DNA of 64,000 nt from Streptomyces phaeochromogenes (GTDB lineage: Bacteria > Actinomycetota > Actinomycetes > Streptomycetales > Streptomycetaceae): positions 21,217 through 85,216 of the forward strand of contig NZ_LIQZ01000018.1 of the NCBI RefSeq assembly GCF_001418655.1, in the 5' to 3' direction. This document shows, piece by piece, positions 46,825 through 54,627 of the stretch. The notes under the pieces are model-generated. The model did no database searches and was not told the DNA's origin. It was given only the letters and a program-made list of their open reading frames with translations. The translations under genes were made by a program, and so were the position numbers. How positions within the stretch are numbered: position 1 is the first letter of the stretch; each line of letters opens with the position of its first letter.

Positions 46825-47751
46825 TCACGCTCCCTTGCGCATGCCGCGGAGCTGCACGACATAGGCGATGACCATGGTGATCAGGCCCATGATGATGGCG
46901 ACCGCCGCGGAGTAGTTGTGCTGCTGGCCGTTGAAGGACAGCGAGTACGTGTAGAAGTTCGGGGTGAAGTCCGTCGTGATCGCGTTGCGCGCCAGCGGTC
47001 GCAGGATGGCCGGCTCGTTGAAGAGCTGGAAGCTGCCGATGATCGAGAAGATCGTCGCGATGACCAGGGCACCACGGATCGCGGGGAGCTTGATGGCGCT
47101 GATGACCCGGAACTGCCCGGCGCCGTCGATCTCCGCGGCCTCGTAGAGCGAGCTGGGGATGACCCGTAGCGCGGAGTAGAAGATCAGCATGTTGTAGCCG
47201 ATGAACTCCCAGGTGACGATGTTGCCGATCGACGCCAGGACCAGGTCTGACGAGAGCGGGTCGGGCAGGGTGACATCGAAGGCCGAGTTGATGTCGCCCA
47301 CCAGTCCGTACTTCGTGCCGTACATGAAGCCCCACATCAGGGTGGCGACCACGGCGGGCACGGCGTACGGCAGGAAGATCACGATGCGGAAGAAGTCCTT
47401 GCCGTACAGACGCCCGCTGTCCAGCGCGAGGGCGATCAGCAGGGCGATGCCGAGCATGATCGGAACCTGTACGGCCAGGAAGAGCGCGACCCGTGCGAGC
47501 GAGTCCCAGAACTGCTCGTCCTTCAATGCCTGTGTGTAGTTGTCCAGGCCGACGAAGGTGGTGCCACCGATCAACTGGTCCCGGAACAGGCTGAGGTAGA
47601 TCGAGTACACGATCGGGGCCAGGAAGACGAGGGCGAACACGGCCACGAAGGGACCGATGAAACCCCACCCCGTCCAGGAGCGGCGGTCCCGTTTCGCCGG
47701 AGGCCGGTCCGGGCGCCGCTTGGCTGCCGCCGGCGGTTGTAGCGTCGTCAT
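46825..47751 (-). CDS. Sugar ABC transporter permease (MalF/GanP type)
   Basis: A 308-residue permease with six main helices (FIGPFVAVFALVFLAPIVYSIYLSLF is the first). The EAA loop is EAAEIDGAGQFRVISAIKLPAIRG. First gene of the galactan operon, starting 48 bp after the nearer LacI operator. It would form the heterodimeric channel with the MalG-type partner. Confidence 0.94.
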   Translation of the reverse strand: MTTLQPPAAAKRRPDRPPAKRDRRSWTGWGFIGPFVAVFALVFLAPIVYSIYLSLFRDQLIGGTTFVGLDNYTQALKDEQFWDSLARVALFLAVQVPIMLGIALLIALALDSGRLYGKDFFRIVIFLPYAVPAVVATLMWGFMYGTKYGLVGDINSAFDVTLPDPLSSDLVLASIGNIVTWEFIGYNMLIFYSALRVIPSSLYEAAEIDGAGQFRVISAIKLPAIRGALVIATIFSIIGSFQLFNEPAILRPLARNAITTDFTPNFYTYSLSFNGQQHNYSAAVAIIMGLITMVIAYVVQLRGMRKGA

Positions 47752-47799
47752 GTCGTTCCTCGCTCGTCCCTCTCGCGAACCCGGCGTCGTGCGCCGCTG

Positions 47800-47815
47800 A
47801 TGTTTGCGTAAACAT
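47800..47815. promoter_or_regulatory. LacI operator 1
   Basis: ATGTTTGCGTAAACAT, a 16-bp palindrome with one central mismatch, near the ABC permease gene. It is nearly identical to operator 2, whose centre is 44 bp away, in the gap between the divergent permease and LacI genes. LacI-family sites with a central CG are typical. Confidence 0.8.
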
Positions 47816-47843
47816 CCAGTCCCGAAGCAGGTCGTGGCCTGTT

Positions 47844-47859
47844 ATGTTTACGTAAACAT
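47844..47859. promoter_or_regulatory. LacI operator 2
   Basis: ATGTTTACGTAAACAT, a perfect 16-bp palindrome. With operator 1 it should allow cooperative repression of both the galactan operon and the lacI-type gene. Confidence 0.85.
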
Positions 47860-47944
47860 CTGATGGCGGCATGTCTACACTGCCCCGTTGACGGTGGTCA
47901 AGGGTCATTTGAGGAAACTGCGGCTCGGACAGCGAGGGAGACGG

Positions 47945-49024
47945 GTGGACACAGCGGACAACGCCTCGGTGAGCAGGCCGAAGGCGCCGGCACGGGCCGG
48001 AAAACGGGCTTCCCGCCGGACGCAGAGCGCGTCCATGGCGGATGTCGCCCGACTGGCGGGCGTCTCCTCGCAGACCGTCTCGCGAGTCTCGAACGGTTAC
48101 GCGGGTGTGAACGAGGAGACCCGGCAGCAGGTCCTGGCAGCCATGCAGGAACTGGGCTACCGGCCGAACAGCGCCGCCCGGGCGCTCAAGCGCGGCGAGT
48201 TCCGCACCATCGGTGTCATCACCTTCGGCCTCTCCACCACGGGCAACGTGCGCACGCTGGAGGCGATCGCCACCTCGGCGGCGCACGAGGGGTACGCGGT
48301 CACGCTGCTGCCCGTCGCCGTTCCCACGCAGGACGAGGTGCGCGGCGCGTTCTCCCGGCTGGGGGAGCTGGCCGTCGACGCCGTCATCGTCATCCTGGAA
48401 GTGCACCTGCTCGACGCGGTGGCCCTCACCCTGCCGCCGCACATCCAGGTCGTCGTGGCCGACTCGGACGCCGGTGACCGCTACACCGTGGTCGACACCG
48501 ACCAGGCGGGCGGGACCCGCGCCGCGGTGCGGTATCTGCTCGACCTCGGTCACGAGACCGTCTGGCACCTGGCCGGTCCCGAGGAGTCCTTCGCGGCCCA
48601 GCGCCGCGCCGACGCCTGGCGTGCCGAACTCACCGAGGCGGGCTGCACGGCGCCGCCGCTGGTGCGCGGCGACTGGTCGGCCGAGTCCGGCTACCGGGCC
48701 GGCCTCGAACTCGCCGCACAGCGGGACTGCACGGCGGTGTTCGCGGCCAACGACCAGATGGCGCTGGGCCTGCTGAGGGCCCTGCACGAGCAGGGCCGGT
48801 ACGTGCCCGAGGACGTCAGTGTCATCGGCTTCGACGACATCCCCGAGGCGGGGTCCTTCCTGCCTCCGCTGACCACCGTCCACCAGGACTTCGCCGAGGT
48901 GGGGCGCCGCTGTGTGGAGGGCGTGCTGCGGCAGATGCGGCACGACGCGGCGGAACACGGGACGACGCTTGTGCCTACGCGGCTCGTGGTGCGGGACAGT
49001 ACGGCGGCGCCGCGTTCGCGGTGA
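47945..49024 (+). CDS. LacI family repressor of the galactan operon
   Basis: A 359-residue regulator. The HTH with hinge helix lies at about 30-85 (MADVARLAGVSSQTVSRVSNGYAGVNEETRQQVLAAMQELGYRPNSAARALKRG), and the sugar-binding type core follows (TIGVITFGL, VFAANDQMALGLLRALHEQG, SVIGFDDIPEAGSFLPPLTTV). The GTG at 47945 has GAGGGAG 5 nt upstream and is preferred over starts 19 residues earlier. It probably binds the two palindromes and is released by galactose or galactobiose (family inference). Confidence 0.93.
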   Translation: MDTADNASVSRPKAPARAGKRASRRTQSASMADVARLAGVSSQTVSRVSNGYAGVNEETRQQVLAAMQELGYRPNSAARALKRGEFRTIGVITFGLSTTGNVRTLEAIATSAAHEGYAVTLLPVAVPTQDEVRGAFSRLGELAVDAVIVILEVHLLDAVALTLPPHIQVVVADSDAGDRYTVVDTDQAGGTRAAVRYLLDLGHETVWHLAGPEESFAAQRRADAWRAELTEAGCTAPPLVRGDWSAESGYRAGLELAAQRDCTAVFAANDQMALGLLRALHEQGRYVPEDVSVIGFDDIPEAGSFLPPLTTVHQDFAEVGRRCVEGVLRQMRHDAAEHGTTLVPTRLVVRDSTAAPRSR

Positions 49025-49114
49025 GCGTGTCGCGCCGCGGGGTGTGCGTCGTCGGCCGCGGGTCCGTCGTGCGTGGCACGGGGCGTGGTGTGCGTTGTCG
49101 TGTGCGGCTGCGTC

Positions 49115-49151
49115 GTGGCTGGTCGCGCGGTTCCCCGCGCCCCTGAAGGGG
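49115..49151. repeat. Second copy of dispersed gene-end repeat, weak terminator
   Basis: GTGGCTGG-CGCGCGGTTCCCCGCGCCCCTGA-like sequence shared with 13689-13732, here with a decayed right arm (CCCCT-GA-AGGGG is the only clean stem). It lies between the convergent LacI and DUF3050 genes and may still terminate weakly. Confidence 0.6.
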
Positions 49152-49175
49152 GGGCCAGGGGAGCCGTCGGCCGGA

Positions 49176-49967
49176 TCAGATGGCCGACTTCTCCATGGCC
49201 CCCACGATCGCGTCCCAGAAGTGGGACCTGGCCTCCAGGGCTAGGGTCGCCGTTTCTGCGGCTTCCTTCCAGCGGGTGTCGTCGTCGCCGCAGAGGTCCG
49301 CCACCATGGCCATCGCCATGGGTGTGTGCTCCTCGCCGTCCACCTCGATGTGCCGGGCCAGGTAGTCGCAGAAGATCGGGAACCGGTCGGAGCCCTCCTT
49401 CTTGATCACCTGGTCGAACATGTCCGGGATGAGGTCCTCCCGGGAGAAGGCGAAGGCCGCCGCCCGGCAGTGCAGCGGCCTGTCGAGGATGATCCCGAAC
49501 GTCGTGGTGACGAACTCGGCCGCGGGGACCGGTACTTGGGCGGCCCGCAGCGCAGCCTGCACGTCATGGCCCTCCCCGAGCAGCGCGAGGAACGTGTCCA
49601 GGCGTGAGGTGTCCGCCCCCGCTTCGGCCATGCCGCCCCGGTAGAGCTCGAAGTGGCTGGTGAAGCCGCCGTCCAGCTCGTCGCTCTCCTCCACCAGCAC
49701 GATGTCGTTGATGAGCCGACGGCTCACCTGTGAACCGCGCGGCAGCCAGGGGACGTCCACACACGTCAGCTCCCGCTGGAGGGACTTCAGCAGCGACATG
49801 AAGTCCCACACCGCGAAGACGTGGTGCTCCATGAAGGTCGCCATGTCCTCCCGGGTGCTTATCCGCTGGTAAATCGGATGGGCGGTCACTTCTTTTCTGG
49901 CCGGTTCGATCTCGGCGCGCACCCGGTCGATTCCCTCGTGGGTCATGCTCCAGTCATACCTGGACAT
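49176..49967 (-). CDS. DUF3050 protein, predicted heme-oxygenase-like fold oxidase
   Basis: A 263-residue all-helical soluble protein matching DUF3050. This family is placed in the heme-oxygenase-like fold with metal-dependent oxidases, from memory. Candidate metal ligands are Glu47 and His48/His49 ([14 protein letters not shown]), the acidic [11 protein letters not shown] helix near 90-100 and [10 protein letters not shown] near 206-215. AAGGAG five bases before the ATG at 49967 is an ideal ribosome-binding site. It is divergent from the PABA operon and shares its regulatory region. An N-oxidation or oxidative cleavage of a PABA derivative is a reasonable guess; no activity can be assigned from sequence alone. 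Confidence 0.8.
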   Translation of the reverse strand: MSRYDWSMTHEGIDRVRAEIEPARKEVTAHPIYQRISTREDMATFMEHHVFAVWDFMSLLKSLQRELTCVDVPWLPRGSQVSRRLINDIVLVEESDELDGGFTSHFELYRGGMAEAGADTSRLDTFLALLGEGHDVQAALRAAQVPVPAAEFVTTTFGIILDRPLHCRAAAFAFSREDLIPDMFDQVIKKEGSDRFPIFCDYLARHIEVDGEEHTPMAMAMVADLCGDDDTRWKEAAETATLALEARSHFWDAIVGAMEKSAI

Positions 49968-50123
49968 GGATCTCCTTCTTGCTCTTTCGGATCCGGCTGA
50001 TTCGGCTCGACTCTCGACTCTTCACGTCGCCGGCGAACGGTGCCCCCGAGACCGATGGTGCCGCCTTTTTCGAGAACCCGGCAAGCGGTTTCAGGAATTC
50101 ACAAATGTTACCCGAAGTACTGC

Positions 50124-50161
50124 GTGACAAAAGCGGCCAAGGTGGTCAGAAGGGTGACAAA
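50124..50161. promoter_or_regulatory. GTGACAAA direct repeats in the cluster's divergent promoter region
   Basis: GTGACAAA occurs at 50124-50131 and 50154-50161, exactly 30 bp (about three helical turns) apart on the same face of the DNA, between the DUF3050 and ABM genes. It suggests a cooperative activator site (inference). Confidence 0.4.
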
Positions 50162-50197
50162 GAGCTGCTTTCCCGGCTGCGCGCAAAAACTCCGTTG

Positions 50198-50216
50198 AGA
50201 GTTGAACATCAACTCT
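50198..50216. promoter_or_regulatory. 19-bp perfect inverted repeat upstream of the PABA operon
   Basis: AGAGTTGA-ACA-TCAACTCT, 8-bp arms around a 3-bp centre, 21 bp before the ABM start at 50238. It is a likely repressor site, but no cluster-encoded regulator gene is visible. Confidence 0.5.
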
Positions 50217-50237
50217 TCCCTTTCCGTATTCCGAGGC

Positions 50238-50834
50238 GTGACCAGGAATCCCGTTACCGTCACCGTCGCGTATCGAGTGGTACCGGGCCGCGAGGCCGAG
50301 TTCCACTCCTGGGGGTGGGGTGTGCTGCGTGCGACCGCGCAGGAACCGGGCTTTCTCGGCGGTGGCGTACTTGTCGACGGAGAGGCGGAGTGGCATGTGG
50401 TCTACCGCTTCACCAGTGAAGGTTCGGCCGTGGCCTGGGACAACTCGGTCGAGCGGGCGGAGTGGCAGGCCCGTGGGGAGATGCTGGCCCGGGAGACGGG
50501 CCGACGGACCGTGCAGGGTTCGAAGGCCTGGTTCGAGTCCCTGACCGAAACCCCTTCCGCGACCGCGGCGGCACCACGTCCGCCACCGAAGTGGAAGTTA
50601 TGGTTCGTGAATATGAGCGCGGTCTTCCCTCCTGTACTCATATTCAATTTGCTGGTGCTTCCTTATCTCGGTGACTTCAACCCTCTCATCCGCACCTTGT
50701 TCCTCTGCCTGGCCGTGACGGCCATTGTCACGTGGATACTCATGCCGCGGCTGCAGCGTTTCTTCAAGAAATGGCTGTACCCGCCGCTGCAGGCGATCCG
50801 TGGACGGCACAAACGACGGGCTGCACAAGGCTGA
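50238..50834 (+). CDS. ABM-domain protein with C-terminal membrane anchor
   Basis: A 198-residue protein. Residues about 5-100 form an antibiotic-biosynthesis-monooxygenase (ferredoxin-like) fold (VTVTVAYRVVPGREAEFHSWGWGVLRATAQEPGFLGGGVL, EWHVVYRFTSEGSAVAWDNSVER). Two membrane helices follow (about 127-150 and 156-178), ending in a basic tail. The GTG at 50238 starts just before the domain. Codon 121 is TTA (50598-50600), rare in streptomycetes and dependent on the bldA tRNA. The next gene starts 24 bp downstream, so this is the first gene of the biosynthetic operon. ABM proteins may oxidise or simply bind aromatic intermediates. Confidence 0.8.
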   Translation: MTRNPVTVTVAYRVVPGREAEFHSWGWGVLRATAQEPGFLGGGVLVDGEAEWHVVYRFTSEGSAVAWDNSVERAEWQARGEMLARETGRRTVQGSKAWFESLTETPSATAAAPRPPPKWKLWFVNMSAVFPPVLIFNLLVLPYLGDFNPLIRTLFLCLAVTAIVTWILMPRLQRFFKKWLYPPLQAIRGRHKRRAAQG

Positions 50835-50858
50835 GAACGACCAAAGGGGGGTGGGCGG

Positions 50859-53021
50859 GTGAAGACCCTGCTCATCGACAACTATGACTCGTACACATAC
50901 AACCTGTTCCAGCTGATTGCCGAGGTCAACGGCCAGGAGCCGGTGGTGATCCTCAATGACGCCTCGGCCGACGATCTTCCGGACCTCCGGGGGTTCGACA
51001 ACGTGGTGGTGTCCCCGGGACCGGGACACCCCGCTCAGGCACGCGACTTCGGCATCAGCGCCACAGTGCTCGCCGAGTCCTCGATCCCCGTCCTCGGCGT
51101 CTGCCTCGGACACCAGGGCATCGCGGCGGGCGAGAGCGCCCGGGTGACGGCCGCACCGGAGCCCCGGCACGGCCATCTCTCCAGAATCCGGCACACGGGC
51201 GAAGGCCTGTTCAGCGGCCTCCCGCAGGACTTCACCGCGGTCCGCTACCACTCGCTGTCCGTACGGGAACCGCTGCCGCCGAGCCTCAAGGGCACCGCCT
51301 GGGCCGAGGACGGCGTCCTGATGGGGCTGCGCCACCGCACCCGGCCGCTGTGGGGCGTGCAGTTCCACCCCGAGTCGATCCTCACCGAGTACGGCCACCG
51401 GCTGTTCCTGAACTTCCGCAGTCTCACGGCGGCGCGCAGTCGCGGGGTCCGCCTGACCAAGTCCCGTACGCGGGAGTCCCGTACTCGCGAGTCCCGAACC
51501 GAAGCTGGCGCCGCCACGGCGTTCGTACCCCGCCCCCGGCGCTCCGCGCCCGTCGGGTACCGGCTGCACACCCGCCGGATCGCGACCGCCGTGGACACCG
51601 AGGCGGCCTTCACCCGGATGTGCGCCGACGCGCCCAGAGCGTTCTGGCTGGACAGCTCGCGGGTCGAGGAGGGGCAGTCCCGCTTCTCGTTCTTCGGCGA
51701 CGGCACCGGTCCGCTGGCCGAGTTCGTACGGTACGACGTCGAGTCCGGTGTCTGTGAGGTCGAGCGGCCAGGGCGGCCCCCGCGCAAGGTGCGGGCCAGC
51801 GTCTTCGACTATCTGAAGCGGCAGTTGGCGACCCGGCGGGTGGACGCCGGCGAGCTGCCCTTCGACTTCACCGGCGGATACGTCGGCTACTTCGGATACG
51901 AGCTCAAGGCCGACTGCGGCTCACCGAACCGCCACCGGGCCGAAACCCCGGACGCCTCCTGGCTCTTCGCCGACCGGCTGATCGCGGTCGACCACCAGGA
52001 CGGCTTCACCTACGCCCTCTGCCTGGCGGAGAACACCCCGCAGGGCACGCAGGACGCCGGCGACTGGCTCGACAGCACGGTGGCGCAGCTGAGCTTCGTG
52101 TCGGCGGCCGGGCCCGCCGTGACCCCGCAGGCCGCCTCCGAGCCGGACCTGCACGCCGCCGAACCCTGGCTGGTACGTGACCGCGAGACCTACCTCGCCG
52201 ACATCGAGGCGTGCAAGCGCGAGCTGAACGCCGGCACGAGCTACGAGATCTGTCTGACCGACGCCGCCGAATTACCCGCGCCACCCGACCCGTTGGCCTA
52301 CTACCGGGTCCTCCGGCGCATCAACCCGGCGCCCTACGCGGCCTTCCTGCAGTTCGATGACCTGACCGTGGCCGGCGCGTCCCCCGAACGCTTCCTGCGG
52401 ATCACCCGGGACGGCCTCGCCGAGGCCAAGCCCATCAAGGGCACCGCGCCCCGCGGCGACCGGCCGGAGGAGGACGCCCGGCTGAGGGACTCGCTCGCCG
52501 CCGACGCCAAGACCCGCGCCGAGAACCTGATGATCGTCGACCTGCTCCGCAACGACCTGGGCCGCGTCTGCGAGACCGGAACGGTCCGGGTGCCGCGCCT
52601 CATGGCCACCGAGACCTACGCCACCGTGCACCAACTGGTCTCCACCGTCGAGGGCCGCCTCCGTGAAGGCACACAAGCCGTCGACTGCGTACGTGCCTGC
52701 TTCCCCGGCGGCTCGATGACCGGAGCGCCGAAACTGCGCACGATGGAGATCATCGACTCACTGGAGACCGCCGCCCGCGGTATCTACTCCGGAGCCATCG
52801 GCTATCTCGGCTGCAGCGGTGGAGCCGACCTCAACATCGTCATCCGCACCGCCGTCTTCACCGGCGGCCGGATGCACCTGGGAGCCGGCGGCGCGATCGT
52901 CCTCGGCTCCGAACCCGAAGCGGAGTACGACGAGATGCTGCTGAAGACCGCCGCGCAGTTACGCGCCCTCCGCGAGACCACGACCGCCGAGCCGGTCTCC
53001 CTGCAGGAGCAGATCCGATGA
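50859..53021 (+). CDS. pabAB: Fused aminodeoxychorismate synthase (PabAB)
   Basis: A 720-residue fusion that makes 4-amino-4-deoxychorismate from chorismate and glutamine. The glutamine amidotransferase half (1-185) has the triad Cys82 (GVCLGHQG), His170 and Glu172 (QFHPES). A linker with SRTRE repeats (about 198-215) leads to the chorismate-binding half (about 230-710), with PIKGTAPRGD (the lysine variant typical of PabB rather than TrpE) and CFPGGSMTGAPK. TTA codons occur at 472 (52272) and 701 (52959). The fused form is typical of secondary metabolism, such as candicidin or chloramphenicol clusters. The ligase gene overlaps its stop by 4 bp. Confidence 0.95.
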   Translation: MKTLLIDNYDSYTYNLFQLIAEVNGQEPVVILNDASADDLPDLRGFDNVVVSPGPGHPAQARDFGISATVLAESSIPVLGVCLGHQGIAAGESARVTAAPEPRHGHLSRIRHTGEGLFSGLPQDFTAVRYHSLSVREPLPPSLKGTAWAEDGVLMGLRHRTRPLWGVQFHPESILTEYGHRLFLNFRSLTAARSRGVRLTKSRTRESRTRESRTEAGAATAFVPRPRRSAPVGYRLHTRRIATAVDTEAAFTRMCADAPRAFWLDSSRVEEGQSRFSFFGDGTGPLAEFVRYDVESGVCEVERPGRPPRKVRASVFDYLKRQLATRRVDAGELPFDFTGGYVGYFGYELKADCGSPNRHRAETPDASWLFADRLIAVDHQDGFTYALCLAENTPQGTQDAGDWLDSTVAQLSFVSAAGPAVTPQAASEPDLHAAEPWLVRDRETYLADIEACKRELNAGTSYEICLTDAAELPAPPDPLAYYRVLRRINPAPYAAFLQFDDLTVAGASPERFLRITRDGLAEAKPIKGTAPRGDRPEEDARLRDSLAADAKTRAENLMIVDLLRNDLGRVCETGTVRVPRLMATETYATVHQLVSTVEGRLREGTQAVDCVRACFPGGSMTGAPKLRTMEIIDSLETAARGIYSGAIGYLGCSGGADLNIVIRTAVFTGGRMHLGAGGAIVLGSEPEAEYDEMLLKTAAQLRALRETTTAEPVSLQEQIR

Positions 53022-54586
53022 CGCCCACGACCTCCGCCCCGAGCCCCACCGACACGGCCGATGGCACCGAGACCGAGGCCGGGAACCTGGCCTTTGGGCT
53101 GGCCGCACTTGCCGAGGGCCAGGGCTGGACCGACCGGCCCGCCTTCCACCAGGGCCACCGGGCCTGGACCCACGGCGAGGTCCACGACCTCGCCGCCCGC
53201 GCGGCGAGCGTGCTCGCGGACCACGGTGTCTGCCCCGGCGACCGGGTGCTGCTCGTGCTGCCCGACTCCCTCGCCTGGGTCACGGCGTTCCTGGCCACCG
53301 CCCGGCTCGGCGCGGTCGCTGTCCTCGTCAATCCCGAACTGCCCCCGGCCGACCACGAGTTCATGGCCGAGGACTCCGGAGCCGCCCTCTGTGTGACAGG
53401 GCCCGGACTGGAGGAGCGGTTCGCCGGCCGGACCCGGCTGGGCGCCGACCAGCTCGTCGCGCTCACCCGCAGCACCCCGCCGACCACCGGCGCCCACCCG
53501 GCAGGACCGCGCACCCCGCTCTACATCCAGTACACCTCCGGAACGACCGGCACCCCCAAGGGAGTTGTGCACTGCCACGGCGACCCCGGGACGTACCACG
53601 AACTCATCGGCGACCCGCTGCTGCGCATCACCCCGGACGACGTGACCCTCTCGGTGTCGAAGCTGTTCTTCGCGTACGGCTTCGGCAACGCCTTCGTCTT
53701 CCCGCTCTTCTCGGGGTCCTCCGCCGTACTGGTCGACCGGCGCCCCTCGCCCGCCGCGGTGGACGAACTCGTCGCCCGCCACCGGGTCACCCTGCTCTAC
53801 TCCGTCCCCTCGGCGTACGCCGCCCTGGTCGCCGACCGGGCCGACGGACACGCCGCCTGCTTCGCCTCCGTACGCGCGGCGGTGTCGGCCGGCGAGGGCA
53901 TGCCCGCCGGACTCGGCGAGCGCGTCACCGAACTGCTCGGCGCACCCGTCCTGGAACAGATCGGCTCCACCGAGGCCGGGCACGCCTTCTGCGCCAACAG
54001 CCTCGACGCCAACACCCCCGGCACCGTCGGCCGCCCGGTTCCCGGCTTCGACGTGGAGCTGCGCGACCGCGCCGGACACCTGGTGGCGGACGGCTCGGAG
54101 GGCGAACTCTGGGTCAAGGGGCCGACGTTGACGACCGGCTACCTGAACCTGCCCGGGGAGACGGACCGCGTCCTCGTCGACGGCTGGCTCAACACCCGGG
54201 ACCGCGCGTGGCGCGAACCGGACGGTACCTACAGGCACTTGGGCCGCTCCGACGACATGGAGCTGGTCGGCGGCATCACCGTCTCTCCGCTGGAGGTGGA
54301 GGCCGTGCTGCGCAAGCACCCGGCGGTACGCGAGGTCGCCGTCGCGGCCGTCACCGACGACCGCGGCGCGACCGCTCTGCGGGCCTACGTCGTCATCGGT
54401 GTGTCGCCCTCGACCGCCCCCACCTTCGCGGCGACCAGGTCGGGCCTGGAGTCCGAGCTCATCGCCCTGGCCCGCACACACCTCGCTCCCTTCAAGGCCC
54501 CCAGAACCGTCCACGTCGTGCCGTCGCTGCCCCGCACCCCGACCGGCAAGCTCCGCCGCCACCTCGTACGCCAGGGCGCGTGGTGA
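53018..54586 (+). CDS. Benzoate-CoA ligase-like adenylate-forming enzyme
   Basis: A 522-residue ANL-superfamily ligase. The phosphate loop is YTSGTTGTPKGVVH. VSKLFFAYGFGNAFVFPLFSG resembles the aromatic-acid pocket segment of benzoate-CoA ligases. QIGSTEAGHAF is the A5 motif, GWLNTRDRAW the A7 motif and PRTPTGKLRRH the C-terminal catalytic lysine motif. The ATG overlaps the pabAB stop (ATGA). PABA or a hydroxylated PABA is the natural substrate to propose. No carrier protein is encoded, so CoA is the likely acceptor. Confidence 0.92.
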   Translation: MTPTTSAPSPTDTADGTETEAGNLAFGLAALAEGQGWTDRPAFHQGHRAWTHGEVHDLAARAASVLADHGVCPGDRVLLVLPDSLAWVTAFLATARLGAVAVLVNPELPPADHEFMAEDSGAALCVTGPGLEERFAGRTRLGADQLVALTRSTPPTTGAHPAGPRTPLYIQYTSGTTGTPKGVVHCHGDPGTYHELIGDPLLRITPDDVTLSVSKLFFAYGFGNAFVFPLFSGSSAVLVDRRPSPAAVDELVARHRVTLLYSVPSAYAALVADRADGHAACFASVRAAVSAGEGMPAGLGERVTELLGAPVLEQIGSTEAGHAFCANSLDANTPGTVGRPVPGFDVELRDRAGHLVADGSEGELWVKGPTLTTGYLNLPGETDRVLVDGWLNTRDRAWREPDGTYRHLGRSDDMELVGGITVSPLEVEAVLRKHPAVREVAVAAVTDDRGATALRAYVVIGVSPSTAPTFAATRSGLESELIALARTHLAPFKAPRTVHVVPSLPRTPTGKLRRHLVRQGAW

Positions 54587-54627
54587 CCGTGGCCATGACC
54601 GCGAACACCCCAGAAAGGAAAGGGCAC

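Noticed and set aside
45875..48958. 1027-codon minus-strand frame crossing LacI and permease genes
   Set aside because: Only its C-terminal part is the real MalG-type permease; the rest is out-of-frame translation of the MalF permease and antisense of LacI.
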